This document shows positions 25,268 through 33,442 of a stretch of DNA of 64,000 nucleotides, in pieces. This DNA comes from Streptomyces laurentii. Lineage in GTDB: Bacteria; Actinomycetota; Actinomycetes; Streptomycetales; Streptomycetaceae. Position numbers and translations under genes: made by a program. The notes under the pieces were generated by a model that was not told the origin of the DNA, did no database searches, and was given only the letters and a program-made list of their open reading frames with translations. Each line of letters begins with the position of its first letter. Within the stretch, counting starts at the first letter, position 1. The stretch lies in the NCBI GenBank assembly GCA_002355495.1, contig AP017424.1, positions 7,815,501 through 7,879,500 on the forward strand. Direction: 5' to 3'.

Positions 25268-26302
25268 ATGACGACCCCCGCCGACGACGCCCGCCTCCGC
25301 GACGACCTCGCGCGCCTGCTGCCGCCCCCGGCCGTCCCCGACCTGTCGCCGCTGCGTCACCAGACGCTGAAGCACCGCGTCCTGAACGCCGCCGAGGCCC
25401 GGCCGCACCACGGCCGCTCCCGCCGGTTCGTACTGCCCGTCGCGACCGGTGCCGCGCTCACCGCCGCCCTCACCCTCGCCGTGGTCAACGTCGAGTCGGC
25501 CCCGCAGCCCGCCCCGCGCCGGGACGCGGCCGTCACCGCGTCCAGCGCCTCCCAGGTGCTCGGCCGGGCCGCGCTCGCCGCCTCCGAGACCCCCCAGGCC
25601 ACCGTCCGCCCCGACCAGTTCGTCTACATCGAGAGCGTGGTGGCCCACGCCGGACGCTCGGCCGGCGGCGGCCCCGCCACCACGGCACCGGCCCACCGCA
25701 GGCAGGTGTGGCTGTCCGCCGACGGCACGCGCGAGGGTCTGCTGCGCGAGGAGGGCTCACCCGACACGGCGCTCGGCGTGAGCGGCCCGGTCGAGACGAT
25801 CGACCACCGGGGCGCCACCCCCCGCCCCGGCGTTCTCGGCCGGCCGGAGCCCTCGGTCACCGACCCGACGCACACCTTCGTGGCCGCGCTGCCCACCGAC
25901 CCCGAGGCCCTGCTCCGTCTCGTCTACGACCAGACGCGGCCCGCCGACGCCGGCACCGACCCGCATCAGCGGGCGTTCACCGCCATCGGCACGCTGCTCG
26001 CCGAGACCTGGGCGCCGCCGCGGGTGACCGCCGCGCTGTACGAGGCGGCGGCCCGGATCCCGGGCACCACCGTGCTGCCGGCCGCGACCGACGCGGCCGG
26101 ACGCGAGGGCGTCGCCGTGGCCCGTACGGCCGAGGGCGAGCAGACCCAGTGGATCTTCGACCGCGGCACCTCCGCCTTCCTCGGCGAACGCACGGTCCTC
26201 ACCCGCGCCACCTCCGCGGGCCCGGCCGGCACGGTGCTCGGCACGACCGCCGTCCTCACCAAGGCGGCGGCCGGCCGGCCGGGAATCCGCCCGGCCGGCT
26301 GA
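25268..26302 (+). CDS. CU044_5270-family membrane protein, probable sigma-factor partner
   Basis: A 344-aa protein with a short cytosolic head (residues 1-55, LARLLPPPAVPDLSPLRHQTLKHRVLNAAEA), one membrane helix (about 58-78, VLPVATGAALTAALTLAVV) and a large extracytoplasmic domain. That domain has the VRPDQFVYIESVVAHAG and ALPTDPEALLRLVYDQT features of the family. It begins 2 nt after the ECF sigma factor stop, so the two are co-transcribed and probably translationally coupled. By analogy it may regulate or sense for that sigma, although no zinc-binding anti-sigma motif is visible. Confidence 0.8.
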   Translation: MTTPADDARLRDDLARLLPPPAVPDLSPLRHQTLKHRVLNAAEARPHHGRSRRFVLPVATGAALTAALTLAVVNVESAPQPAPRRDAAVTASSASQVLGRAALAASETPQATVRPDQFVYIESVVAHAGRSAGGGPATTAPAHRRQVWLSADGTREGLLREEGSPDTALGVSGPVETIDHRGATPRPGVLGRPEPSVTDPTHTFVAALPTDPEALLRLVYDQTRPADAGTDPHQRAFTAIGTLLAETWAPPRVTAALYEAAARIPGTTVLPAATDAAGREGVAVARTAEGEQTQWIFDRGTSAFLGERTVLTRATSAGPAGTVLGTTAVLTKAAAGRPGIRPAG

Positions 26303-26726
26303 ACGGCGGCGGGACGGGCGGGGCGCGGGTCGTGCGGGCCGGTCAGCCGCCGCCCGGACCCGACGGCGCGCCGTGCCGCCACACCGCCACGTCGAGGGCC
26401 AGGTATGTGTTGGGCGAGTCCTCCGGCGAGAGGCCCTTCACGATGACCAGACCCAGGTGGACGGAACCTCCCCGTACGGAATCACGGACATCCCGGGTCT
26501 CGCCCGGCACCATATCGGCTGGACGCCGCATGGCTGAATCGGTGCGCACGAGCGCCTCGGCGGGCCTCCTGGGAGGGGTGGTGAGGCGGCCCGCCAACGT
26601 GTCCGAAAGGCGTGCGGAACGGCAGGGACGTGCGGGAATGCGTGAGCGGGTGCCGCTGTTGCAGGGGGCGAGACCGACCGGGCCGAGCCGAAGAGCCTCG
26701 GCGTCCGGCGGCCGGAAGGAGTCCCC
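26303..26726. other. Intergenic region upstream of rpmG
   Basis: About 420 bp hold only one weak candidate gene (minus strand, 26343-26513). A Zur-type palindrome would be expected before a zinc-independent L33 gene, but I could not find one in the 150 bp before the rpmG start. Confidence 0.35.
26343..26513 (-). CDS. Possible small unknown protein (56 aa)
   Basis: A 56-codon minus-strand frame from an ATG at 26513. The last 35 codons (VIVKGLSPEDSPNTYLALDVAVWRHG region) have strong G/C at third positions, as real genes here do; the first 15 do not. No ribosome-binding site is clear and I recognise no family. It may be the end of a decayed gene. Confidence 0.25.
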   Translation of the reverse strand: MVPGETRDVRDSVRGGSVHLGLVIVKGLSPEDSPNTYLALDVAVWRHGAPSGPGGG

Positions 26727-26891
26727 ATGCCCCGTAGTACCCAGCGCCCCGTGATCACCCTCCGGTCGACGGCGGGCACCGGCGTCACCTATGTGACGCG
26801 CAAGAACCGCCGGAACGACCCCGACCGTCTCGTCCTGCGCAAGTTCGACCCGGTCGCCGGCGCCCACGTCGCGTTCCGCGAGCAGCGCTGA
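26727..26891 (+). CDS. rpmG: 50S ribosomal protein L33, cysteine-free type
   Basis: The 54-aa product matches L33 over its whole length (RPVITLRSTAGTGVTYVTRKNRRNDPDRLVLRKFDPV). The two CxxC zinc pairs of the zinc-ribbon form are absent, so this is the C-minus paralogue. Streptomycetes often hold such paralogues under Zur control and use them when zinc is scarce. GGAAGGAG lies 6-7 nt before the ATG. A strong hairpin follows 7 nt after the stop. The gene is monocistronic here, without the L28/S14/S18 paralogues that sometimes accompany it. Confidence 0.92.
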   Translation: MPRSTQRPVITLRSTAGTGVTYVTRKNRRNDPDRLVLRKFDPVAGAHVAFREQR

Positions 26892-26897
26892 CCCGTA

Positions 26898-26940
26898 CGC
26901 CTCAGGCCCCGCCCCGACCGAAGGGGCGGGGCCTGAGGCG
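26898..26940 (+). terminator. 18-bp perfect hairpin after rpmG
   Basis: Arms at 26898-26915 and 26923-26940 are perfectly complementary, with a 7-nt loop (GACCGAA). There is no U-run. It lies directly behind the rpmG stop. Confidence 0.85.
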
Positions 26941-27017
26941 CGTTCGCCGGAACCGCCGGCCCATTCGATCGTTGCACTGGTCTGGACCTGACAGGAGCGG
27001 GGCGGCAAGCTCGCTGC

Positions 27018-28040
27018 ATGAATCTGGAGCTGAGGCACCTCAAAACGATCCGGGCCATCGCGGACGCCGGCAGCCTCACCCGGGCCGCCACCGCCCTGGG
27101 GCTCGCCCAGCCCGCCCTCAGCGCCCAGCTCAAGCGCATCGAACGGGCCCTGGGCGGGATGCTGTTCGAGCGCGGCCGTGACGGCGTACGGGCCACCGCG
27201 CTCGGCGACCTCATCCTGGGCCGGGCCCGTGTCGTGCTGCCCGCCGTCAGCGAACTCCAGGAGGAGGCCGTGCGGTTCGCCCGCGAGGGCGCGCTCGGCC
27301 ACCGCCTCGGCGGCACTCACGGGCCGCTCCTCGGCGGTCTCGTCGACCGGCTCGCCCGCTCCGGCCCCGGCGCCCCGGTCACCACCTACACCTCCTGGTC
27401 GGAACGCGAGATCGCGGGCGGGGTCGTGGCCGGCCGACTGGACTTCGCCCTGGTCGGGGTGTGCGGCGAGAGCAGCCCGCCCGAGGCGGGGCGGCTCGCC
27501 TGGACCGAGGTCGCCCGCGACCCGGTCTACGTGATGCTCGCCGAAGGCCATCCGCTCGCCTCCCGGTCCGAGATCGCCCTCGCCGAACTCTCCGGCGAGG
27601 CGTGGACCGACGTCCCCGGCGACGGCTGTTTCGGCGACTGTTTCGCCGCCGCCTGCGTCCGGGCCGGCTTCCTGCCCGGCTGCGTGTACGAGACGGACAC
27701 CACCTCCTGCGTCCATCTGGTGCAGGTGGGCCGGGCCGTCGGTCTGTGCCGGGCCACCTTCCCCGCCACCCCCGGCCTGGTCACCCGCCCGCTCGCGGGC
27801 ACCCCGCTGATCTGGCGCCATCTGCTCGGCTGGCATCCGGAGGGCCGCGCCGCGAGCCGTGCCCCCGATGTCCTCGCGCACGCCCGGACGGCCCACGCCG
27901 AGGCCCTGGCCCGCAGCGCCGCCCGTACCCCCGCCACGTCGGCGGCCATTCCGGCGGCTACTCCGGCGGCCGCTTCGAACGCCGCTTCGGCCGCCCTCGC
28001 TCCCGGGCTCCGGCCGGTCCGGCCGCCCGCCGGGTCATAA
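27018..28040 (+). CDS. LysR-family transcriptional regulator
   Basis: A 340-aa LysR protein. The winged HTH is residues 1-60 (MNLELRHLKTIRAIADAGSLTRAATALGLAQPALSAQLKRIERALGG). The ligand-binding domain follows, with a conserved VYVMLAEGHPLASRSEIALAELSGEAW segment. An Ala/Pro-rich tail of about 50 residues after residue 290 is not part of the fold. The regulated genes are unknown. LysR genes are often divergent from a target, but the upstream neighbour here is rpmG on the same strand and the downstream one is a secreted protease. Confidence 0.9.
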   Translation: MNLELRHLKTIRAIADAGSLTRAATALGLAQPALSAQLKRIERALGGMLFERGRDGVRATALGDLILGRARVVLPAVSELQEEAVRFAREGALGHRLGGTHGPLLGGLVDRLARSGPGAPVTTYTSWSEREIAGGVVAGRLDFALVGVCGESSPPEAGRLAWTEVARDPVYVMLAEGHPLASRSEIALAELSGEAWTDVPGDGCFGDCFAAACVRAGFLPGCVYETDTTSCVHLVQVGRAVGLCRATFPATPGLVTRPLAGTPLIWRHLLGWHPEGRAASRAPDVLAHARTAHAEALARSAARTPATSAAIPAATPAAASNAASAALAPGLRPVRPPAGS

Positions 28041-28132
28041 CGCGAAGGCAGGGGCCGACTGACAACTCCCCTGGGAGCCCCGGCGTTTCTATGGTTTCGG
28101 CAGTTCCCCCACCGAAACCGAGGAGAGCACCG

Positions 28133-29470
28133 ATGCTCCGACGATCCGCCCGGGCGGCCGGCACAGCGCTGGCCGCCGCCGGACTGGCGCTGGCCGGCGC
28201 CCAGGCCGTCCCCGCCGCCGCGGCCCCCGCCCGTACCGCCGCCGACACGCTCGCCGTGGACGCCGCCCAGCCCGAACTGCTGCGGGCCCTCCAGCGCGAC
28301 CTGGGACTCACCCGCCCCCAGGCCGAGGAGCGTCTCACCAACGAGGCCGAGGCCGGCGCCACGGCCGCCCGCCTGCGCCAGGGGCTCGGCGGCGGGTTCG
28401 CCGGCGCCTGGGTGGACGGGCCCGAGTCCGCCACCCTCACCGTGGCCACCACCCGGGCCGCCGACCTGCCCGCGATACGGGCCACGGGCGCCCGGGCCCG
28501 CCTGGTGACCCACGGCCTGACCAGTCTGGAAAGCGCCAAGGACACCCTCGACCGGGCCGCCACCGCCGAGGCCCCGGTCCGCTACGTCGACGTCCGCGCC
28601 AACCGTCTCGTCGTCGAGGAGACCCGCCCCGGTGCCGCCGACCGGCTGGCCGCCGCCGCCGGCGTGCCGCGCTCGCTCGTCCAGGCGGTTCGCGCCACCG
28701 AGGCGCCCCGCCCGCTGTACGACATCCGCGGCGGCGACGCGTACTACATGGGCGGCGGACGCTGCTCGGTCGGCTTCCCGGTCACCCGCGGCGCCACCCA
28801 GGGCTTCGCCACCGCCGGGCACTGCGGCCGTGCCGGCACCGCGACCAGCGGCTTCAACCAAGGTGCCCAAGGCACCTTCCAGGCGTCCATCTTCCCCGGC
28901 AACGACATGGCCTGGGTCGCCGCCAACTCCAGCTGGACCGCCACCCCGTACGTCAAGGGATCCGGCGGTGCCAACGTCCAGGTCACCGGCTCCGTGCCGC
29001 AGCCCGTCGGCTCCTCGGTGTGCCGCTCCGGCTCCACCACCGGCTGGCACTGCGGCACCATCCAGCAGCACAACACCAGCGTCACCTACCAGGAGGGCAC
29101 CGTCTCCGGCGTGACCCGGACGACGGTGTGCGCCGAACCGGGCGACTCCGGCGGCTCGTACCTCTCCGGCAGCCAGGCCCAGGGCGTCACCTCGGGCGGC
29201 ACCGGCGACTGCTCCAGCGGCGGCACCACCTTCTTCCAGCCGCTCAACCCGATCCTCCAGGGGTACGGTCTGACCCTGAAGACCAGCGGCACCGACCCCG
29301 GCCCGGGGCCGGGCGAGCCGCAGCCGGGCGGCACCTGGAAGGCCGGCACGGTGTACGCGGCCGGTGACACGGTCACCCACGGCGGCGCCACCTACCGCTG
29401 TCTCCAGGGCCACCAGGCGCAGGCGGGCTGGGAGCCGCCGAACGTCCCCGCCATCTGGCAGCGCGTCTGA
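28133..29470 (+). CDS. Streptogrisin-like S1 peptidase with carbohydrate-binding module
   Basis: A 445-aa preproenzyme. A signal peptide ends near residue 31 (AVPAAAAPA). An alpha-lytic-protease-type prodomain spans about 35-195. The mature trypsin-like domain starts near 197 (YDIRGGDAYYMGG), with the triad His in FATAGHC, Asp in GNDMAWV and Ser in EPGDSGGS, and paired cysteines. After a DPGPGPGEPQPGG linker, the last 45 residues are a CBM5/12-type chitin-binding module (WKAGTVYAAGDTVTHGGATYRCLQGHQAQAGWEPPNVPAIWQ). It is a secreted endopeptidase, probably docked on chitin. GAGGAGAG precedes the ATG. Confidence 0.92.
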   Translation: MLRRSARAAGTALAAAGLALAGAQAVPAAAAPARTAADTLAVDAAQPELLRALQRDLGLTRPQAEERLTNEAEAGATAARLRQGLGGGFAGAWVDGPESATLTVATTRAADLPAIRATGARARLVTHGLTSLESAKDTLDRAATAEAPVRYVDVRANRLVVEETRPGAADRLAAAAGVPRSLVQAVRATEAPRPLYDIRGGDAYYMGGGRCSVGFPVTRGATQGFATAGHCGRAGTATSGFNQGAQGTFQASIFPGNDMAWVAANSSWTATPYVKGSGGANVQVTGSVPQPVGSSVCRSGSTTGWHCGTIQQHNTSVTYQEGTVSGVTRTTVCAEPGDSGGSYLSGSQAQGVTSGGTGDCSSGGTTFFQPLNPILQGYGLTLKTSGTDPGPGPGEPQPGGTWKAGTVYAAGDTVTHGGATYRCLQGHQAQAGWEPPNVPAIWQRV

Positions 29471-29475
29471 CCCAC

Positions 29476-29512
29476 CGCCGGCCGGGGGGATCACCGCTCA
29501 CCCCGGCCGGCG
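29476..29512. terminator. Hairpin between protease and FAD oxidoreductase genes
   Basis: CGCCGGCCGGGG (29476-29487) pairs with CCCCGGCCGGCG (29501-29512) over a 13-nt loop, between two convergent genes. Confidence 0.65.
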
Positions 29513-29536
29513 CCCGCGCCCGGTCCGCAAAAGCTG

Positions 29537-30856
29537 TTACGGGGTGTCCCGCCCCGCCTCCGAGAGCAGCGCCCGCGCCGCCTGCAGCAGCAGCCGCGGT
29601 CGGGTGAGGGCGCGCGGGTGCTCCATCATGTTCACCACGTTCAGATACGTCGCGCCGACCTCCGCGTCCACGATCGACGCCTCCGTGATCCGGTCGCCCG
29701 CCCACCGCAGCAGCCGGTAGCCCGGCGGGTACGGCCCCGTCACATGCGGCTGGGCCAGGTCGGCGGTGGTCGACAGCTGCCAGGCCGCGCCGACGACGGC
29801 CGACGCCCGCCGGAAGTACCCCCACGCCGGTTCCGTCGTGTCCGCGCCCGAACGCAGGTGCGCGGCAAGCGAGTTGGCCTCCAAGGCGGCGAGCGTGAGC
29901 CCTTGTCCGTACACCGGGTTCACACTGGCGAGCGCGTCCCCGACGACCACCAGACCGCCCGGGAAGCGCCCGAGCCGTCCGTAGCCGCGGCGCAGGCTCT
30001 CCGCGAAGCGGTACGTGGTCACGTCGGCCGTCATCTCGCAGACGTCGGCCACCGTGCGCAGCGGCTCCACGGCCCGGCGCATGCGCGCCCGGAACTCCTC
30101 GGGATCCGGTCCGGGCCGCAGGTCCGCGTAGCCGGCGAGGACCACCGACCAGCGTGCGCCCTCCACCGCGACCAGCCCGCCGGGCTCGAGGTGGGTCGGC
30201 TGGTAGCCGGTCGCGGGGCCGGGCCCGGAGTGGACGACGGTCAGCTCGCCCAGCTCGTCCCCGCGCCGGAACGTGCCCGTCGCGTATCCGAGGTCGACCC
30301 TCATCCGGTCGACCGGCGGCCGCTCCCAGCCCGCGCCCTCCAGCCAGCTGCCGAGCCGGCTGGACCGGCCCATGGCGTCCACGGCGAATTCCGTCTCCAG
30401 GACCTCGCCGGCGGCCGTGGCCACGCCACGGACCCGGCCGCGCTCCAGGACGAGGCCGGTGGCCTGCCCGGTGGTCAGCCGGACGTTCGGCAGCGCGGCG
30501 ACCCGGCGGCGTACGGCCGATTCGAGGTACGGGCGGGTGACGCCGAGCATCCGCGTCCCCGGGACCGGGGCCTTGAGCCGCCCGTCCACGTAGTACCGGA
30601 CCGCGTCCCCCTCGCCGAGCCGGGCGCCGCCCGCCACCAGTTCGGCGGTGAGCCCCGGGAACCAGCGCCCCAACTGGGCGCGTCCCATGGCCAGCAGGGC
30701 GTGCAGCTGCCGCCGCTGCGGCGCCGCCCGCCCGACCCCGTCCGCGCCGATCGTGTCGTCGGCCTCCAGGACGACGACCTCCTCGGCGACGTCGCTCAGC
30801 ACCCGCGCGGCGAACAGCCCCGCGTAGCTCCCACCCATGACGACGGCACGTTTCAC
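29537..30856 (-). CDS. FAD-dependent oxidoreductase (geranylgeranyl-reductase/halogenase-like fold)
   Basis: A 439-aa flavoprotein. The N-terminal Rossmann motif is VVMGGSYAGLFAARVLSDVAEEVVVLEAD; the second FAD motif is GGLVVVGDALASVNPVYGQGLTLAALEA near residue 320. Such GD...P motifs are shared by aromatic hydroxylases, tryptophan halogenases and geranylgeranyl reductases. The halogenase WxWxIP motif is not visible, so hydroxylation or dehydrogenation is more likely. Neighbours give no pathway context. It is monocistronic and convergent with the protease gene. Confidence 0.8.
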   Translation of the reverse strand: MKRAVVMGGSYAGLFAARVLSDVAEEVVVLEADDTIGADGVGRAAPQRRQLHALLAMGRAQLGRWFPGLTAELVAGGARLGEGDAVRYYVDGRLKAPVPGTRMLGVTRPYLESAVRRRVAALPNVRLTTGQATGLVLERGRVRGVATAAGEVLETEFAVDAMGRSSRLGSWLEGAGWERPPVDRMRVDLGYATGTFRRGDELGELTVVHSGPGPATGYQPTHLEPGGLVAVEGARWSVVLAGYADLRPGPDPEEFRARMRRAVEPLRTVADVCEMTADVTTYRFAESLRRGYGRLGRFPGGLVVVGDALASVNPVYGQGLTLAALEANSLAAHLRSGADTTEPAWGYFRRASAVVGAAWQLSTTADLAQPHVTGPYPPGYRLLRWAGDRITEASIVDAEVGATYLNVVNMMEHPRALTRPRLLLQAARALLSEAGRDTP

Positions 30857-30990
30857 GCGACCCCCTGCGTCCGTTCCCGGCTGATCTTTTGCCGGGAACC
30901 TATCGCCCGGCCGCCGGGTCCGCGAACCCCGCGCGACACGCGCGGGCCGCGCGGACGGGGGCGGGAACCGCGAGGGCCGGGCGGCCGGGC

Positions 30991-31323
30991 TCAGTCCTCC
31001 AGGGAGTGCTCCTCCCAGGTCTCCTCGTCGGCGTCGTACTCGGTGTGGGCGGACTCCCAGGTCGCGGAGGTCAGCTCCACGCCGGGGACGGAGCCGAGCA
31101 GGGCGATCGGGTCGATGAAGTGGGCGAGGGAACCGGACGGGTCCAGCTCGATCGCCTCGACGGACTGGGCGCGCTCCGCGTCGTCCAGGTACTCGTCGTC
31201 CCGCACCTGGTCGAGCGCGGCGGCCTTGAGGGCCCGCTCGTCGGTGATCTCGGCGACGAGTTCGATGGTGACGCGGACGTAGCGCGGCTCGGACGGTGCG
31301 GAAGAGGGGTCGTTCGTGGTCAT
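30991..31323 (-). CDS. Conserved hypothetical protein (110 aa, acidic)
   Basis: An acidic 110-aa protein with a strand at YVRVTIELVAEITDERALKAAALDQV and a C-terminal Glu/Asp-rich tail (SAHTEYDADEETWEEHSLED). It has consistent third-position GC and a clear ATG, so it is a real gene, but I do not recognise a named domain. It precedes another small hypothetical gene on the same strand by about 50 bp. Confidence 0.7.
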   Translation of the reverse strand: MTTNDPSSAPSEPRYVRVTIELVAEITDERALKAAALDQVRDDEYLDDAERAQSVEAIELDPSGSLAHFIDPIALLGSVPGVELTSATWESAHTEYDADEETWEEHSLED

Positions 31324-31371
31324 CCGGGAAGCTTAGGCGACGTCCGGGGTGTCCGAGGCCGGGGCCTCGGC

Positions 31372-31626
31372 TCAGGAGGGCAGGCGCCGGGCCACCACGC
31401 CCCGGGGCGGTTCCTGATGGCCTCCGGAGGCTAGGACGCGCACCTCGTCGCGTGCGCTGATCTCGGCGCGGATGATCCCGGTCGGGTCCGTGTAGACCGG
31501 GTGGCCGCCCGGTCCGGTGGCCGTGGTCCGTTCGACGACCACGACGTCCTCGTCCCTGGTCCCGTCCTCGGTGTCCGCCCCGGCGGTGAAGACCAGCGCG
31601 TATCGGAGAGCGCTCACCCGGCTCAT
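31372..31626 (-). CDS. DUF6296-like small protein
   Basis: An 84-aa protein. Strands YALVFTAGADTEDG and DVVVVERTTATGPGGHPVYTDPTGIIRAEIS are followed by DEVRVLASGGHQEPPRGVVARRLP. The TGPGGHPVYxDxTG and VRxLASGGHQ stretches match small Streptomyces proteins annotated DUF6296, as I recall the family. Function unknown. It may share a transcript with its neighbour at 30991-31323. Confidence 0.65.
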   Translation of the reverse strand: MSRVSALRYALVFTAGADTEDGTRDEDVVVVERTTATGPGGHPVYTDPTGIIRAEISARDEVRVLASGGHQEPPRGVVARRLPS

Positions 31627-31689
31627 TCTACGCCGGGACGCGTCCCCCGTCCGGGCGTGCGCGCGGCCGGGATTCCGGCCCCGGGCCGG

Positions 31690-32498
31690 TCAGGACACGG
31701 CGTCGACGAGCGCCGCGAGGGCCGAGCCGAGGCCCCGCACCGCGGGCTCGGCGGCCTCGCCGGGGCCCGTCAGGTAGAGGTCGCGGCGGATCTCCACCAT
31801 CAGCGCGGTGACCCGCGGATCCCGCCCGTGATGGGCCAGAGGCACGTAGGCCCCGGCGAACGGACTGTCCGTGCCCGTTGCGCCGAACCCGGCGAACGCC
31901 CGCCGAGCCGCCGCCACCAGCGCGGGCGGCGTGTGGACGGAGTCGGTGCCCAGGCAGACGGGCGGCCGCGGACCGTCGCCGTGCAGTTCGTACGGGAGCG
32001 GTGCCTTCGGGTACGAGTGGACGTCCAGGATCACCGCCCGCCCGGTCGCCGCGAGCCGCGCGTCCACGGCGCGGGTCATGGCCTCGGCGTACGGAGTGAA
32101 ATAGCGCTCCACGAGGGGCGCGGGGTCGACGTCGGCGGGCCGCAGCTCGCCCCGGTGGGTGGTGCGCGTGTATACCACGCCCATTCCGGCGGCCGTCATC
32201 TCCTCGCGTTCGTCCGGCAGCCGCTCCGGATCGACGACCAGCCGGGACAGCAGGTTGACGAACCGCCAGGGCGCCGTGACGGCCGACCGCGCGGCCCAGG
32301 CCGCGATCTCGTCGGTACGGGCGTCGGTGAGGTGGTCGAGTTCCCGCTCCAGCCCCGCGTCGTCCGGCAGGAGGCCCGCGCGCACCTCCGGGGGACCACC
32401 CGGGAGGAGTGCGGCACATGGAGCAGCACCGGGGAATCGGGGTCTCCGGCGAGCAGCTGGAAGGACGGCGGCTGGGCGGGGGCCATCTCGGGGGTCAT
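31690..32498 (-). pseudogene. N-formylglutamate amidohydrolase family gene, frameshifted
   Basis: The start (ATG at 32498, AGGGAG 10 nt upstream) reads MTPEMAPAQPPSFQLLAG and VLLHVPHSSRVVP, the typical first motif of the family. The frame is lost at the G5 run 32390-32394. One extra base restores VVPPEVRAGLLPDDAGLE and an otherwise full-length protein with HSYPKAPLPYE, TDSVHTPPAL and ALMVEIRRDLYLT. The family deformylates N-formylglutamate or related substrates in histidine breakdown and other pathways. The single-base loss may be a real mutation or a consensus error. A TTGTATACAA palindrome lies about 150 bp upstream. Confidence 0.8.
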
Positions 32499-32809
32499 CT
32501 CGGGCGCGCTCCCTGGGCGTTGGACGGCGGGCGTGCGGACAGGCGGGTCGACGGGCTGTTCCCCGGCGGGGTCCAGTGGTCTTCTTCCCCGTGATCCGCC
32601 CGTTTCCACGGTGGGGGAGCGATGCGCGGGGCGGGCCACCCCTTCCATGCTTTGTATACAATCGGTCGTGATCGCGTCGCCCGCTGGGCGGCGCAGGCGT
32701 GGCGCGAGGGCGGGCCGGCTGTCGTTCACAGGGTCCGTACGCCTGCCCTTTCACCGATCCCCGCCCCGCTTCCCCCGGCCCCAGGCCGCCCACCCGGAAA
32801 CACCTGAGC
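32499..32809. other. Intergenic region with palindrome
   Basis: About 310 bp separate the frameshifted amidohydrolase (minus) and the HPP-family gene (plus). The main feature is the TTGTATACAA palindrome at 32652-32661. No coding frame of typical codon use is visible. Confidence 0.4.
32652..32661. promoter_or_regulatory. TTGTATACAA palindrome, GntR/HutC-like operator
   Basis: A perfect 10-bp palindrome in an AT-rich island between divergent genes. TGTA/TACA half-sites are typical of HutC-branch GntR repressors, which regulate histidine-use genes including N-formylglutamate hydrolases, the gene next to it. No gntR gene is in the window. Confidence 0.5.
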
Positions 32810-33436
32810 TTGAGTATCGACATCGCAGCGCCCGACAACACGACGATTCCCACTGGTCCGACCACGACCACGACCACGACCACGACCGCGACCACGACCG
32901 CGACCGCGGCCGTGCCGCCGGCTCCGGCTCCGGCCGTCCCCCGTCCCCGCAGGGCCGGCCGCGCCCCCGCCCGTCCCGCCCCCGCGGCGGCGTTCCACAG
33001 CGTCGGTGCCGTCACCGTCGTCCTGCTCGGCCTCGTCGCCCTTGGCGCGCTCCTCCACGAGCCCGTCCTGATCCCCCCGCTCGCCGCGAGCGCCGCCCTG
33101 GTCCACAGCGCCCCGACGCTCCCGCTCTCCCAGCCGCGCAGCGTCGTCCTCGGCCACCTGCTGGCCGCCGGAGCCGGCTACGCGGCCCTGGCGGTGGCCG
33201 GCGCCAGCGCGTGGACCGCGGCCGTCGCGGCCGGCGCGACCCTCGGGCTCACTCACCTCGCCCGTACCCCGCACGCGCCGGCCTGCGCCACCGCCGTGGT
33301 CATCGGCCTCCAGGCGCCCGCACCGGCCCGCTTCGTCCCGCTGCTCTTCGGAGCCACGGTCGTGCTCGTCCTGATGGAACTCGCCGTCTCCCGGATCCGC
33401 CGCGGCGCGCCGACGTACCCCGCCTACTGGTGGTGA
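32810..33436 (+). CDS. HPP-family integral membrane protein
   Basis: A 208-aa protein. A Thr-rich N-terminal tail (about residues 15-35), coded by a CGACCA repeat, leads into a Pro/Ala/Arg stretch. Four hydrophobic segments then follow from residue 68 (VGAVTVVLLGLVALGALL, ILPPLAASAALVHSAP-like, VVLGHLLAAGAGYAALAVAG, FVPLLFGATVVLVLMELAV). The PPLAASAALVHSAPTLPLSQPRSVVLGHLLA region is the HPP signature. HPP proteins are proposed nitrite or anion transporters. The TTG start at 32810 is the least sure part of this call. Confidence 0.75.
   Translation: MSIDIAAPDNTTIPTGPTTTTTTTTTATTTATAAVPPAPAPAVPRPRRAGRAPARPAPAAAFHSVGAVTVVLLGLVALGALLHEPVLIPPLAASAALVHSAPTLPLSQPRSVVLGHLLAAGAGYAALAVAGASAWTAAVAAGATLGLTHLARTPHAPACATAVVIGLQAPAPARFVPLLFGATVVLVLMELAVSRIRRGAPTYPAYWW
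32857..32915. repeat. Tandem CGACCA/CGACCG repeat inside the HPP gene
   Basis: About nine hexanucleotide units (CGACCA with CGACCG variants) code for a run of threonines broken by alanine. Slippage would change the length of the N-terminal tail in two-residue steps without frameshift. Confidence 0.7.
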
Positions 33437-33442
33437 CCCCGG

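Noticed and set aside
29537..30856. Tryptophan halogenase call for the FAD protein
   Set aside because: The WxWxIP motif is not seen, so only a general FAD oxidoreductase is supported.
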